Source of the DNA: Gerris lacustris
Lineage: Eukaryota > Arthropoda > Insecta > Hemiptera > Gerridae
Reading direction: 5' to 3'
DNA: 64,000 nt
Assembly (NCBI GenBank): GCA_951217055.1
Contig: OX578283.1
Coordinates: 29,945,427-30,009,426, forward strand
How positions within the stretch are numbered: position 1 is the first letter of the stretch; every line of letters begins with the position of its first letter. Shown here one piece after another: positions 24,340-35,821 of this stretch. The translations under genes and the position numbers were made by a program. The notes below the pieces were generated by a model. It searched no databases and was not told the origin of the DNA. It was given only the letters and a program-made list of their open reading frames with translations.

Positions 24340-24965
24340 GGGGGCAGAATATAGAAAGTGCTCGTGGCACTCCGTGAGCAGGTCACCCGGCGGGGGTTAA
24401 GAACCCTCGCGCAGCACTTCCTCTTAGACCGCTACATAAATATTCTCATATAAGTATGAGGAGAATAATTTTTGAAGAGGAGCGTTGTAGTATGCGAGTG
24501 GCGGAGGCGCTGCTGAAATGGCTGTGGCGACCCGTGTATTGTCTAGAGTCATTTCTGCGATGACTCCATGGTATAACAGCGCTAGATCACATACATTTTA
24601 TTATGACAGTCACAGTTTTATGTAAATGGCGTTTTTGTAATTTCGTTATCTTGTTGGTCGATGATAATGTCTTTTATTATTGGTATAACCTGAAATAACA
24701 ATGAGCGAGATGAGGCATCGTAACAGCAGACTGCAAACAAGCGCAGTATTCTGAATTTTCCAATGAATATCCTATCCCTAATAAAATGCCATTTTCATCA
24801 TAATTTCAGTAACGCTCTACTTTAAGCTAGGGGAATCGAACCCAGAGCTGTGGTCAGAAGCGGTCACCCATCCATCTACTAACGATGCTCGAGGCTGCGT
24901 AACTTGCGTTATCGTACAGCAAGCGCTCTAGCCTCCGAGCCACCTAGGCCCCCTATGGAGTAGGG
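24340..24965 (-). mobile_element. SINE candidate with tRNA B box and 5S-like segment
   Basis: On the minus strand, 24960 to 24820 reads 'ggtggctcggaggc' (A-box-like), then a 25-nt segment at 24859-24884 resembling the 5S rRNA internal promoter (GGATGGGTGACCGC), then GGTTCGATTCC at 24832-24842, an exact tRNA B-box match. A second GC-richer piece at 24340-24420 contains 'gggtgacctgctca' on the minus strand, a related word. I infer a pol III-derived SINE or a composite; neither piece folds as a functional tRNA or 5S gene by eye. Confidence 0.5.
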
Positions 24966-26600
24966 GCACATAGCGCGCACAACACCAATATTAATGAGTG
25001 TGTGTGGTAAATTATAATAATAAATTGTGTTGTGCGAGCTGTGTGTGTTGAATGTGGTGAGCATACGTGGCAGTGTAGACGCTCTGACACAAAATTGATT
25101 GATTGTTTGTGGTAATTATTTGTCGTGAATATTTTCACCACACAGTAAATTCAACACATCACACAAATTTTAATTAGTGTAGACTGTGGATTCAGCTTTC
25201 AAGAAAAGTTAAAAATAACCAAATACGTTATTACCAAGTTTTATTCAATCCTACATAATATTATTGCCTTTGGCCCTAGTTGTCAAATGATAAATATATT
25301 TCATTTATTTCAGAGATTTAATGTTGCTTTCTCTGAAAAATATAAAACAAAATTTGTATCGGAAAAATAGTTATGTTAAACATTTTTTTTTTTTTTAAAT
25401 ATATACTATATATATTTAATCTCTTTCGTATTATAAAAAAGGTTTGTCTATAGAGAGGCAGTGTATAATAATGTGGTTGTATATTGGAGAAGCGTGCTGA
25501 ACGGTTCCTAGAATCTAATCTAAGTAAAGGCTTGACTGCAAACTCTCTAGCCACTTTTAATATTATTTTGTAAGTAAATTTGGTGGGAGGTAAGTTTATT
25601 TTAGATCCGAAGAGGATGGCTCTATTTGCTAGTAAGCCGTGAAAGCTAGTAAAGGTCTAAATCTAAATGCATATTTCATTAGTTTATCCCACCTCTCGAC
25701 CCTTGGGTCTCCATAACTCCTCAAAATCATACATTTTAAAACAACTACACCCTTTATATCATACCCTGGGGGGAAGGGGGATGTGGCCGAGCAGAGCGGA
25801 GTGCAGATTCCTTGTCTGCGGCCAAAATAACTATAACCATTTCCATGCATTGACAGAGCACAAACTTGAGGGTTTTCCATAGGGAGAGTAAATACCCCTG
25901 TAATAACTAGTAATCAATCAAGCCAACTTCCAACTCTTTACGATTTAATAGGGTTGACTTTGGAAATTACTCTCGAGAAATCTCCAACTCCCCTTCCTTT
26001 CAATAGAAAATAATAGAGACCAAAAATAAACTAAAATATTAAATTAGTCATTTAACTGAACCTTTGAATTACTCATAACTAATCATACTTCTAGCAGAGA
26101 AGCCAAAACCTCAATCTTTCAGAGAAGCTTTTCTGATATTAGGCTTGATCGATGCTCTCACATATATATTGTGTAGCGCTCTACTCCATCAGTAAGTCTA
26201 TGAGATTGAACCATTGTTATAGGACTTTTTAGTATGATTTGACCGAAATTTGGTTCAACCGATATTTTGTGGAACTTGACAAAATTTAAAAAAATATCTG
26301 TTTAAAATATAATAGTTGATATGTTCACGCTTGGTTAATAATGTGCTTTATTAAATACAAACTAACTGTGACATATAAATATAAGTTAAACCACAATGTC
26401 AATGCCACATCAATAGTCATATTATCATAGTAGCAAATGTCGACAATTACCTCATCACTTTTATTTTGTATAGTAATGTACATCACAGTTTGCTGACACC
26501 CCTTTCTAAATTAATAATAATACAAATTGTTCAATCAACTTATATCTAACTTGTTTTTTAAAGTATGTCCAGTTGAAAGCACCATTAGCAAAATTAAATA
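24966..26600. other. Unassigned stretch with small hairpins
   Basis: A GCGCACAACAC/GTGTTGTGCGAGC pair lies at about 24975-25040. A tRNA A-box-like 'tgtggccgagcagagcgg' at about 25782 has no B box. No gene recognised. Confidence 0.4.
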
Positions 26601-26606
26601 AGCCAT

Positions 26607-26633
26607 AAGGTGGCTTTATATTAAAGCCACCTT
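26607..26633. repeat. Perfect 12-bp stem hairpin followed by a T-run
   Basis: AAGGTGGCTTTA, loop TAT, TAAAGCCACCTT. A T-run begins about 18 bases downstream (26650). The shape recalls a terminator but nothing transcribed is identified next to it. Confidence 0.8.
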
Positions 26634-26687
26634 GAGGTCTTATTTTATTATTTTTTTTTTAAAAAAAGAGAATAGGGACTTAACCAC

Positions 26688-27303
26688 AAATAATTTCAAG
26701 ATAAAAAGAACTTTTTATATACTATGTTTTTAAATTTTCTGTTGAATCGTATGTAGTGTTGATAATATAATTGTTATTGTTATATAATATATAATGTTAG
26801 TGAAAAAAAAAAAAAAAAGTTCCGAATTTATTTACTTCACATATATGACAACCATCCAGAGAGCTGATTAAACCTATAAAAGGATAAATCTTTGTACTAC
26901 GGATCTCCCCAACACTAAATCTAAAGCGTGTCATCGATATATTTGAAATAATATAATCGATATTTCCTGTTTTGCTGTCATTCAATGTTTATCTATCACA
27001 AATTTGAGACCCGTCAAAATGAAGATTGCGTAAATATTGGATATGGCAAAACAAATAAAATAACTTGCGGATTTTTTCCGAACTAACTTTCCGCACAGCA
27101 AAATTTGCTGAAAACTAATTAAATTCTGCTGAAAGATGGCTAAAAGTATTAAAATAATGCATTGTCATCGTGTTCTGAGCTATGCTAAAAGTTTCAAATG
27201 TCTAGCTATTCGGGAAGTTAGTTAGAAATCGATTGCCAGATTTGTACCGGACAAACAAACAAACAAACAAGAATGCAAGCTAATAAAAAAAACGTAGTAA
27301 AAT
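26688..27303 (+). repeat. Rep-B copy 2, uninterrupted
   Basis: Complete copy of about 615 bp from 'agataaaaagaactttttat' to 'aacgtagta'. Near its ends TACTATGTTTTTA and AAAACGTAGTA pair as an inverted repeat. A (AAAC)n run lies at 27251-27270. It provides the empty-site reference for the insertions in the copies at 9548 and 49104. Confidence 0.88.
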
Positions 27304-27660
27304 AAACACATTTGCGTTGTAAATTTTTTATTATGAAGTTTTGTGGTCTGGATAGAACACAAAAAAATGACAGGTTACATATAAACATGTGTAACCCAAA
27401 ATATTTCTACTTGTAAATATGTGTGAAATTGATGTTTCGTCACATAAAATAAAAACACAACATTTAATTCCATAAACAAAATCTCCAGTAATTAGACGAG
27501 ATGTGCAACTAGGTGTTCGACTAAATGTTTTTTAGATTCTTTTTTTTAATTATTTTTAGTCACAAGAAAAGCTTTTATTTATCTAATTTTAATTTTGTTT
27601 GTGCTGTATATATATTTGTACCCACTTGTCACCAAAATTAATTATTTTGATTTTTTCATT
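27304..27660. other. Unassigned AT-rich DNA
   Basis: Nothing recognised. Confidence 0.5.
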
Positions 27661-27664
27661 TGAA

Positions 27665-28080
27665 TGTCTTAAATCGAGGTATCTTGAGGCAGGTCTGGTT
27701 GTTCGTTATTCGTTAAGGATTTGATCCCTGTGCTAGTAAGAACCTTTTTTCCTCTCTAGGTCATAGGGTAGACGGTCGACACACATCCTTAGCCACAAAA
27801 AGAAAGGATACCGAGAAAAAGGTCGCCGGTAGACGTGGTGTATATCGCGGCCTCATGCCAGAGAGCGAGGGGAAACATTGCGCGCGCCCTATCTACCCAA
27901 TGTAACCCCTCCTGCCGCCCCCTTGGCCCGGGGGGCGCCAAACCTGCGGCCTCCAGTACCGCTCCGGCAACCGTACAATCAACGGCCATCCCTTGTAGCC
28001 ATGCGGCACAAGTCCCGGCAAAAATATCGCGTCATATTTCTCCCGATATTTCTACTCTCTAATTTCCTCTGCCATGGTCA
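27665..28080 (-). other. GC island, possibly a pol III-derived repeat
   Basis: A sharp GC-rich stretch (densest 27860-28020, with 'ggcccggggggcgcc') in otherwise very AT-rich DNA. On the minus strand TGGCTAAGGATG (27784-27795) fits a tRNA A box, and GGATCAAATCC (27717-27727) differs from the B box at one position. Short frames on both strands (66-75 codons) show no domain. It could be a SINE, a TE fragment or a conserved element. Confidence 0.35.
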
Positions 28081-29011
28081 GTCACTTTTAGGATAAGTCT
28101 ACATTTTAAAAATATAATCAATAACTAAATAAATCCTAACAAAATAAATAAATAAATAATAAAAACAATGAATTAAATTTTATCTAATTATAACTGTAAT
28201 TACATATTTAATAACTGCGTTACGCATGAGTGAATAAGTATATATTTATGGCATGTTTATGTCTTTATTTATCTATGTTTGTTACAATATCTTCTTTTTT
28301 ATAAATATATTTAAACCCTATTAGATGATTCAAAATAAATCTTTATGACGTTGTATGTTTTTTAACCATCAAAGAACTATTCTTTACACCATAAAAAGAA
28401 CATACATGATAACTTCAAATTAAAAGTATATTTATATATTTTATACCTCATGATATTTTTATCCTTTAATTTACACTAATATAATATTTATTTACCTAGT
28501 TAAACAAATAAATAATATATAATATGAACCGTATGTATATATTCGTCTGAATATTACTATTATTTATTACCTACATAATTAACCATACTGCATATTATTA
28601 AATATGTGCGTCATTATATATTTACCCCTAAAATAAAAAATATATAACACATTTTACCCTTATGAAAATATTTTATTTATAAATGAAATAAATATACTAA
28701 TTTATATAAATATTATTGCATACTGAAAATATTTTTAGGTAATTTTGTTCATGATAATTAATTTATATTCTCATGAAAGTTTCATATATTTTATAGTTAA
28801 TATAATTAGATAATTAGTATTTTCAATAATTATCTTATTAATTAATTAATTATATTATTACTGCACTTAATTACTATTAATTAAATATATGCAATTACTA
28901 TCAATACTCAATATATTTAAGTAGTATTTTATATGAACATGTACAACGTACATTTAAGTTCCACGTGGCAATAATCCTATATTCACACTCGTATTTACTA
29001 TATATCCACTT

Positions 29012-29013
<2 letters not shown>
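28081..29013. other. Very AT-rich unassigned DNA
   Basis: Stops in all frames. Nothing recognised. Confidence 0.6.
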
Positions 29014-29086
<73 letters not shown>

Positions 29087-29094
29087 GTGTGTGT
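29014..29094. repeat. (TA)n-(TG)n microsatellite
   Basis: About 35 TA units (29014-29083) followed by about five TG units. Confidence 0.98.
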
Positions 29095-30330
29095 AATATT
29101 TAGATGCATTTAATTTTTGATCATTTTTAAGAATTATCATTACAATTTGAAGTGACTAATATAAAGAAATCATCTAATGTATGGTCATCTATAATGTATG
29201 GATAAAATCCTTGGACAAAAGTAGGTGGGTTTATTTTACAAAGCCTGTTATCAACCGCTAGGGTCCTTCATACCAGTGAAACAATTCAAGTAGAAGTGTG
29301 AAAGAATGAGTAGATATAAAGGAGGAGACTTGAGACAGAGGTTTAAATCTGATTCATACTGGAATTATTTTTTATGAATTTGATTCAGCAAAAGTATATA
29401 TATATATTTGTTTTGTGTTATTATTATTTATTCATCCACAACTAAAAATTTAAATTATATTAAGCGACTTTTATCATTCAGAGAGAAACTATAAATAATT
29501 AACTAATTAAATATTGAAAGATAATATTAATTACAAAAATAAAGAATATAGAATAATACAAGTAGATATGAATAATACAAATAAAATAAAAGAACAATAA
29601 TAATATCAAAAGGTAGATATTTTAATAAAATTAATTTATGGACTCACTGATAATGAGAAGCCATCCACTGATGTTAATACTATCACGTGATTACGCTATT
29701 TTTAAATTTAATTATTATTTACAAATTAATAATCTTTAAGAAGGTCTCGGGGCCATTTCGAGAATAGATGAGAGGATAGGTTTTCAAGAAGACGATTGGG
29801 ATAGCTTAAATAAAGTAAAAGGATTTCTTTTCTTTTAAGTTACATAATTTTTTATATTTCGATAATTCGGTTCACTAATGTATTTTTACCCTCTTTTTCC
29901 GTCTTGATGATTTTTCTTCGCGTTTTTAGAAACACCATTTTCAAAAAATAATTATCACAATATAGTTTCTTCTTTAATTACATAAGTTAAGAAAATAAGA
30001 ATAAAACTACATTCTTAAAACAAATAAGTATAATCTAATAAGTGCCGAAAAACTATTATTATTAAACATTTTAGTATCGATAATTAAAACAAAAAAGTTT
30101 GAAGACTAACATGTAAAATTTACATTTCTTTATTAAATAAAATGTTTAAATGTTTTTACTGTTTATTTTTTTCACGTGAAATTAATAAAATATTTGTATT
30201 TTCGTCCCGTTAAATACCAAGTGAGAGAAAGGGGAAAATATAGTCATACATTTTCGCCTTCAAAATGCAATTATTAATGTCACTATATAAATAAACATTA
30301 TATTATTTAAGCGAGCTTAAAATTCAACAA
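29095..30330. other. Unassigned AT-rich DNA
   Basis: 'gttattattatttattcatcc' near 29418 resembles the reversed tail of the LINE-like insert at 9811, so a short retroelement end may lie there. Otherwise nothing. Confidence 0.4.
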
Positions 30331-30334
30331 AATA

Positions 30335-30480
30335 TGCATCTTGTGTGTCTGTCCGTCGGTTTGTCTGACATGTTTACGTGTCGGACGATAACTTGAGTAA
30401 AAGTTGACAGTTTTAGTTGAAATTTGGTATTCATGTTTCTTTTATGAACATTTTGGAAACCCTGTCAGAGTCGATTATTT
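30335..30480 (+). repeat. Rep-A variant fragment
   Basis: 'gtctgtccgtcggtttgtctg' region, 'cggacgataacttgagtaaa' and 'gaaatttggtattcatgttc' match the variant body of the copy at 18887. Confidence 0.7.
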
Positions 30481-31565
30481 TAAACTCCCTGGGAATTATT
30501 AACTATCTTATCTACTAAACATATTATTTACGGTAATTTTATCATATTTTATTTCATATCAATTTGTATTGACAGTGTGACCCTTTCTTTGTTTAATGGT
30601 AACTTAATTGTTAATTTATTATAATTGTTTTGACCATGTTATTTAATTAATTGTACATTATAGTATTTCATTATTTAAATAATGCCTCACGATAGATCAG
30701 TACGCTGTGTTTTTAGCAACCCATCCTATTTGGGCAACATCACTGTTACTTATGTAAATAAAGTGTTTCTCTCTGCTAGGCTAAGTTCCTTATTTTTTAA
30801 TACACTGATTAGTTTTTCGAATATATTAAATTTCGTCCTTAATAATGATGCTTTATAATTGAATACACTCACATACATAACATGAATGTATATTTTTTAT
30901 TCAATACAAAAATTATAATATTGGTTCGTGGAAAACAAGTCATGACTAACTCATTTCAAATTGGTATAAGTATATTATAAAATACTAATTAAATTAACCT
31001 TTATTTGTATATGTATTTTTATTTTCGTAATATGTAACTAATTATTATATTTTTAATAAAAGGGAAACAAAGAAAAAAAATATTGATAAATATTAAAAGA
31101 GATTAAAATGAAAAATATAATTATATAATGAATTAAATACTACATTAGGGATATTGAGATTCGGGATTATAATTTCACACAGGAATGCACATAATACATT
31201 TGTATTATAAAATGTATCATTGATATTATATGGATATTATTTACCTGTACATTAAAGCATTCTGTAGGTTTTGCTCGAGCAAATGATAAAATCTACTCGG
31301 ACATCGGGATAAAACCTCAATAACCTTTAGATTTATGTTACATCCATTATATGTATCCAAATATAGCATTTTTTTTTTATTATGAAACAATAAAAAATTG
31401 TGTAAATATTTGTTAGTATTATTATTTCCACGCTCTCTATGTAATATTACGAGAAAGCATTGTTATGGCATGTCAGTTTGATTTTGGGAATTCTTTGTAT
31501 TTACAGGTTGTAATGACCTGGGATTTCTTCTTTTTTTTTGGTAATTTCTTTCTTGTTTTTCTGCC
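30481..31565. other. Unassigned AT-rich DNA
   Basis: Nothing recognised. Confidence 0.5.
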
Positions 31566-32015
31566 CTAGTGCGGTAAAAAAGAAGAATTCTTCACCTCAA
31601 CGAACGATTAGCGAGTTTGTTTACATTTAACAAAACTAATTTGCTGTTTGATTAATTAAAGTAACTGTTTATATCAAGTTTATAGTGAAAAACAATGAGT
31701 GATTTAAGTGATTATGACGAAAATGAGGAGAATAATACGCCTCCGGAAATATTAATTCGGCACAAAATACAACTAATGAATTAATGTCATCTCTATCAAA
31801 AGAGAAATACAAACTTACATACAGGAAGTTTATTAAAAAAAATTCTGTATTTATTATTAAAATCCAACAATCGTAGATAAAGTACGGTAAGCAACTCGTG
31901 CGAAAACGGCATTTTGCTTTGCTCTTGTGGTTTTTACTACCTTTGCTGTCACTCGGGTGCAAACTCCACACTCGCATGCAAAATGCTACTTTCCGCACTA
32001 GACGCATAATGCACT
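31566..32015 (+). mobile_element. Rep-E copy 1 with frameshifted N-terminal frame
   Basis: About 450 bp that align throughout with 56815-57262. A start codon at 31695 opens 'MSDLSDYDENEENNTPPEI', which after a one-base shift continues 'NELMSSLSKEKYKLTYRKF' and stops at 31878. The 3' part (31881-32015) folds on itself. The acidic start and the S-K-E-K-Y-x-x-Y-x-x-F pattern suggest the N-terminus of a longer TE protein, perhaps DNA-binding, whose remainder is deleted. I do not assign a superfamily. The 112-codon minus frame over this region is a shadow. Confidence 0.65.
31881..32015. repeat. 135-bp imperfect hairpin closing Rep-E copy 1
   Basis: The outer ends begin AGTACGGTAAGC and end GCATAATGCACT. 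Inner blocks GGCATTTTGC and GCAAAATGC, and 'ctcttgtgg'/'ccacactcg', pair. The same fold occurs at 57127-57260. Confidence 0.75.
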
Positions 32016-32044
32016 AATACTTTGCCTCACCTTCTCTGAATGGT

Positions 32045-32665
32045 ATATAGGAAAATTATTTTTTTCGCCCAAAAATCTGTAACTGAGATTTTAACAGAAT
32101 TTTTCGTTTAGGGTGTTTTCGAGACCATCTGAGTAACTTTTAGCAGGACTTCTGTTTGTCTGTGTACTCAGAACGTCCACAGTGTTTAAGCTAGAGAATT
32201 GAAACTTGGTAGAAAAATCAGTCTTGCCACTTCATCAACCCATTTTCTTCCGTCATCAAATATATTTCAATAATTTGAAAAAAACCTGATTGCGACAAAT
32301 ATTTCCATGAAATTTTGTATTGGTATCTGCCGCCATAAAAAAATTTACTTCTTAAGTTTGAAACTTATACGCTAAGTAATTTCGGAACTATTTCGCCAAT
32401 ATCAACAAATAAAGTATTGATAGGAACCGTTTAACTTATGGAATGAAATGAAGCAAAATAAATTGAATAGTTCTAAAGTTATAAGGGCTTATATTTTTAA
32501 AATGGGTACATTATTTTGAAAGAGTTTATTTCCTTTTTGAAATATTTTCATATTATTAACTTCATCAGCTGTCGAATTGGTTGTAATTTTTAAGTTTTTT
32601 TTGATGAGGGAAAGTTGCGATACGCCCCACGTCCGATTTTTTTTCTATCTCCCTTCAAAGCTTGA
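32045..32665 (+). repeat. Rep-D interspersed repeat, copy 1
   Basis: Shares blocks with 46375-46860 in order: 'gtctgtgt', 'cacagtgtttaagc', 'gaaacttggta', 'tatctgccgcc', 'acgctaagtaatttc', 'gaactatttcgcc' and 'gatacgccccacgtc'. No coding capacity. Confidence 0.8.
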
Positions 32666-32849
32666 GAGAACATAGAAAACTTATTTACAAGGCATTCAAA
32701 TAATATAAATATTTTTCATTTCAAGTATGTCGAAAACTATCGAGTCGCAAGCCTAAATTATATTTTAAGGGCTTTATAACATAATTAACATGGTTATTAC
32801 AGTTTCCGCTTAAATATTAGCTAACTTCATTATTTTTCTTACCCTACTA

Positions 32850-33130
32850 GAAGTAAGGGAAGCCTTGTGATCATACAGAAGAGACATTTTTTATTAATTA
32901 TTCTTTTACGAAAATTATTTTGAGAATTGTTTTACTAATTCAAAAATTCATAAAATAAAATCCGTTTCTGACATCAAGGAACATTATTGCTATCCAAAAT
33001 AACTTAAAAACCCCTCATTCGATTTTAATAAAATTTAGATAGTAAATCAAAATTAATCCATTGTTTGTTCATTATTAATTTCAAACTTGTACGCCTATCT
33101 ATTGCTGCTTTTTCACGCAAATTTAATTTA
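32850..33130 (+). repeat. Degraded Rep-A copy
   Basis: Recognisable blocks are 'aaatccgtttctgacatcaa', 'ggaacattattg', 'ttcgattttaataaaattta' and 'cattgtttgttc', with the 5' hairpin largely lost. Confidence 0.6.
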
Positions 33131-33442
33131 ATCTAATTTTATTTTTTCATTATTTTTTTTTCTCTAGTTCGTTCGGGGAATTTTTCCTCTTAAAGTATTT
33201 ATTTTAAAATTTCAATTACATTTATTTTTAAACTTTTTTTTATCCTTAACTATTTTTATATTTTAGAATAGTTTCTTATTTAAAATAAAAAAGGTATGAC
33301 GCAGTTATATTTTAGAAAGCACATTGTTGGAAAGTTACGAAACATTCTTGTGAGTTTCTTGAATGTTTCATGTTGTTCATCGTCAAACTACTAATTCTTA
33401 CTAACCCTTAATGTAATATAAAAAATACCGTAATGATGGATG

Positions 33443-33443
33443 C

Positions 33444-33529
<86 letters not shown>
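33443..33529. repeat. (TA)n microsatellite
   Basis: About 40 TA units followed by TGTGTG. Confidence 0.97.
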
Positions 33530-33531
<2 letters not shown>

Positions 33532-33667
33532 GTGTGTTTATAAAAGGAATTGCATAATTTGCTATTCATATTCCGAAAACACTAAACTTAACAAGCGATT
33601 CTGCCCTTGGGTTGGAAATATTTAGGGACTCTAGGCGCTAGCCCAGCTATCACTTGCTTGGGCGGTA

Positions 33668-35637
33668 GGGGAAGGTGGGGTACGTTGATACAGTCTGGGT
33701 TTACAATATTTTAACTCAGCAAATATTAAAATATTAACCAATATAAAAATGGTTCCCTGAAGCTAATCTCTTTCAAAATACAGGGTAATTTTATCTAAAA
33801 GGTTTCATGAATATTTTTTAGTAAATTAAATCATTTCTAATCTTATAATTTTGTAACAACGTACCCCGCTGGTGGGGTGAGTTGTTACGAGTATGAGGCA
33901 AATTGTTACACCTAATATTTCTATTCAAAAACATCATTTTTGAAGTATTATATTATTTAAATTATTATTTTTTATTGAAAAAAAAAATTTATATTAATAA
34001 ATACTTGGACCCTAGTAAACAGTAAATATGTATTAACCTTTATTGCAAGAAGGGATGTTTATTTATAGGTGGTATAGGGTTTAAGAAGTATAATTAACGT
34101 GAAAAGTATGCATGCTTCTCATGCTTAACAATTTTTATAGAACATAAAGTCAGTAAAACATGGATATATTTAAAAAAATAAAAGTAAAATGAGGAGATCA
34201 ATAATATAATACTTAGGAAAACAATTTTTTTAATCAGACTTAAAATGTCTATGCAATAAAACAAAAAACAAATAAAATACAAACTAGCACTCTCCCTCTA
34301 ATAAAAAGGTGAAATAAAGTTAGTAATTAAAAAAAATTAACAAATTAATTATAAACTTAAGTATTAAGAGAATAGTAAATTTAAGAGTAAAATCAATACA
34401 AAAAATTTAAAGATAAAATTAAGATATAAAACATTTAACAGTAATTTCAAAATAATATTAGTCGCTGTCAAGAAACTCTAAAATGACAGAGTGACAATTT
34501 TTACATGTAGAGTACAGATCATACGATGCACATTTATCATGAGCCCATCCCTTACATTGGATGCACTGAAGCCATGAAGTCCTCGACCCAAGATAAGGTT
34601 CTAAGCAGTGCAGGCAGACTGTATCATCGTTGACCTCTTCGTCAGAATAATCGGGTTGATTTTTTATCTTGCGTAGGTTTGTGTGTACTCCCATTTTATT
34701 TTTTGTTACCTTTTCCTTTTATTTTTGTTTATTAGTTTTTTTAGTTATTCTATTCTCTTCTTCTTCTTTGATAGACTTCATTGGGGACGAAGTAAGAGCT
34801 GAAGAAATTATTTTTCTTCTTTTAGTTTTTTTGTCCTTGGCCTAGCAACAGGGTAGGGGCGTACATCTTCAGGGCTGATAAAATGAGATGGTCCAACCTC
34901 AACCGAAGAAGTAGAAGATTGAGGCAAAGTGCTTGAAGAATTCTTATCATTATTTAAAGGTAGAGGTAGGAGGGCTGGCATCTATACTATCTCCTGGAGT
35001 ATTTAAATTATCGCTGTCACTCTCTTCAAGACCAACTGGTTCTTCATCGTTGACATTGGATGACACACTTTTGTATCATTTCGTATGCTGGAGTTAGGTA
35101 GGCTGAAGATCTCTGTGAAAGGTCTGTCTGTGACAGATGGTGACAAAAAATGGTCATGTGTAAATATCTCTCTATGAAATGGACAGATACCTTTGTTTGA
35201 AGTAAAACCAGAAATTATATTATTTGGATTATTTGTAACAACTTGCCCCACTAGTTTTGCAACAATGTGCCCCTCAGTCCGCCATTAAAAATATTTATTT
35301 ATATAAACACAAATTAAGTTAGTAGCAAAAGAATAATTGAATAATAAAGCTAAAGGTTATATTTATTAAGAATGGAAATGCTCGGTACGTACCGTTTAAA
35401 TTAGAAGAGTGAGGCGAAATGGGAAAAAACAAAAAGAAATAGCTTTTGACTCGTGCAAATACGTTTTAATAATATAATCAAACCATTCAAGTCAAAACCT
35501 CGTTGTAAACTGATCTAGTAGCGTGGTTTGCAATGTTGTGTCCCTGTTAATAGTTTCGGTTTCCTAACATCTAGCGTTAATTGTTGAAAACAACATGTAA
35601 TAACTTGCCCCTCGTAACAACGTACCCCACCTTCCCC
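33668..35637 (-). mobile_element. Pogo/Tigger-like DNA transposon, defective
   Basis: A 1,970-bp element whose ends are perfect 20-bp inverted repeats (GGGGAAGGTGGGGTACGTTG and its complement), flanked on both sides by TA (33666-33667 and 35638-35639), the target duplication expected of the Tc1/mariner/pogo group. GTAACAA-type words recur just inside both ends (33890, 35235, 35590) and may be transposase-binding repeats. The interior keeps only the C-terminal part of a minus-strand transposase. The catalytic DDE region and DNA-binding N-terminus are missing, so the element cannot move by itself. Confidence 0.85.
34458..35251 (-). pseudogene. Tigger/pogo transposase C-terminal relic with PHD-like finger
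   Basis: Three minus-strand blocks lie in order but in different frames. The first (35251 downward) reads 'NIISGFTSNKGICPF', then 'FLSPSVTDRPFTE'. The second (about 34984-34800) reads 'FISPEDVRPYPVA'. The third (34694-34458) is a 78-codon frame ending in a zinc-finger-like array with C27-x2-C30, C44-x2-C47, H52-x2-C55 and C64-x2-C67. This order (post-catalytic 'GF..TGI.PF', 'VTDRP', 'sPEDvRP', terminal PHD-like domain) is familiar from arthropod pogo/Tigger-type transposases. The N-terminus and the DDE residues are absent. Frameshifts between blocks make it a pseudogene; the last block could still be translated alone, but I see no promoter. Confidence 0.8.
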
Positions 35638-35821
35638 TACAATGTACAAATGTATGATGTGTGAAGTAGCTGGAACTCTACACCACGGGCCGTAAAATGA
35701 GCCTAAAAGATGGCCTAATTGCTAGGTTCGAACAAGTGGTTTGTCCAACCCGTTCTAGTAGGAAGTACTAGATTACTATACTACTAGACACTCTTTGTAA
35801 GTTCAAATTAGATAGGAATAA

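Noticed and set aside
25760..25830. Possible tRNA or SINE start at TGTGGCCGAGCAGAGCGG.
   Set aside because: No B box or acceptor pairing; one A-box-like word is not enough.
31669..32007. 112-codon minus-strand frame.
   Set aside because: It is the shadow of Rep-E; the plus-strand frame is the one conserved between the two copies.
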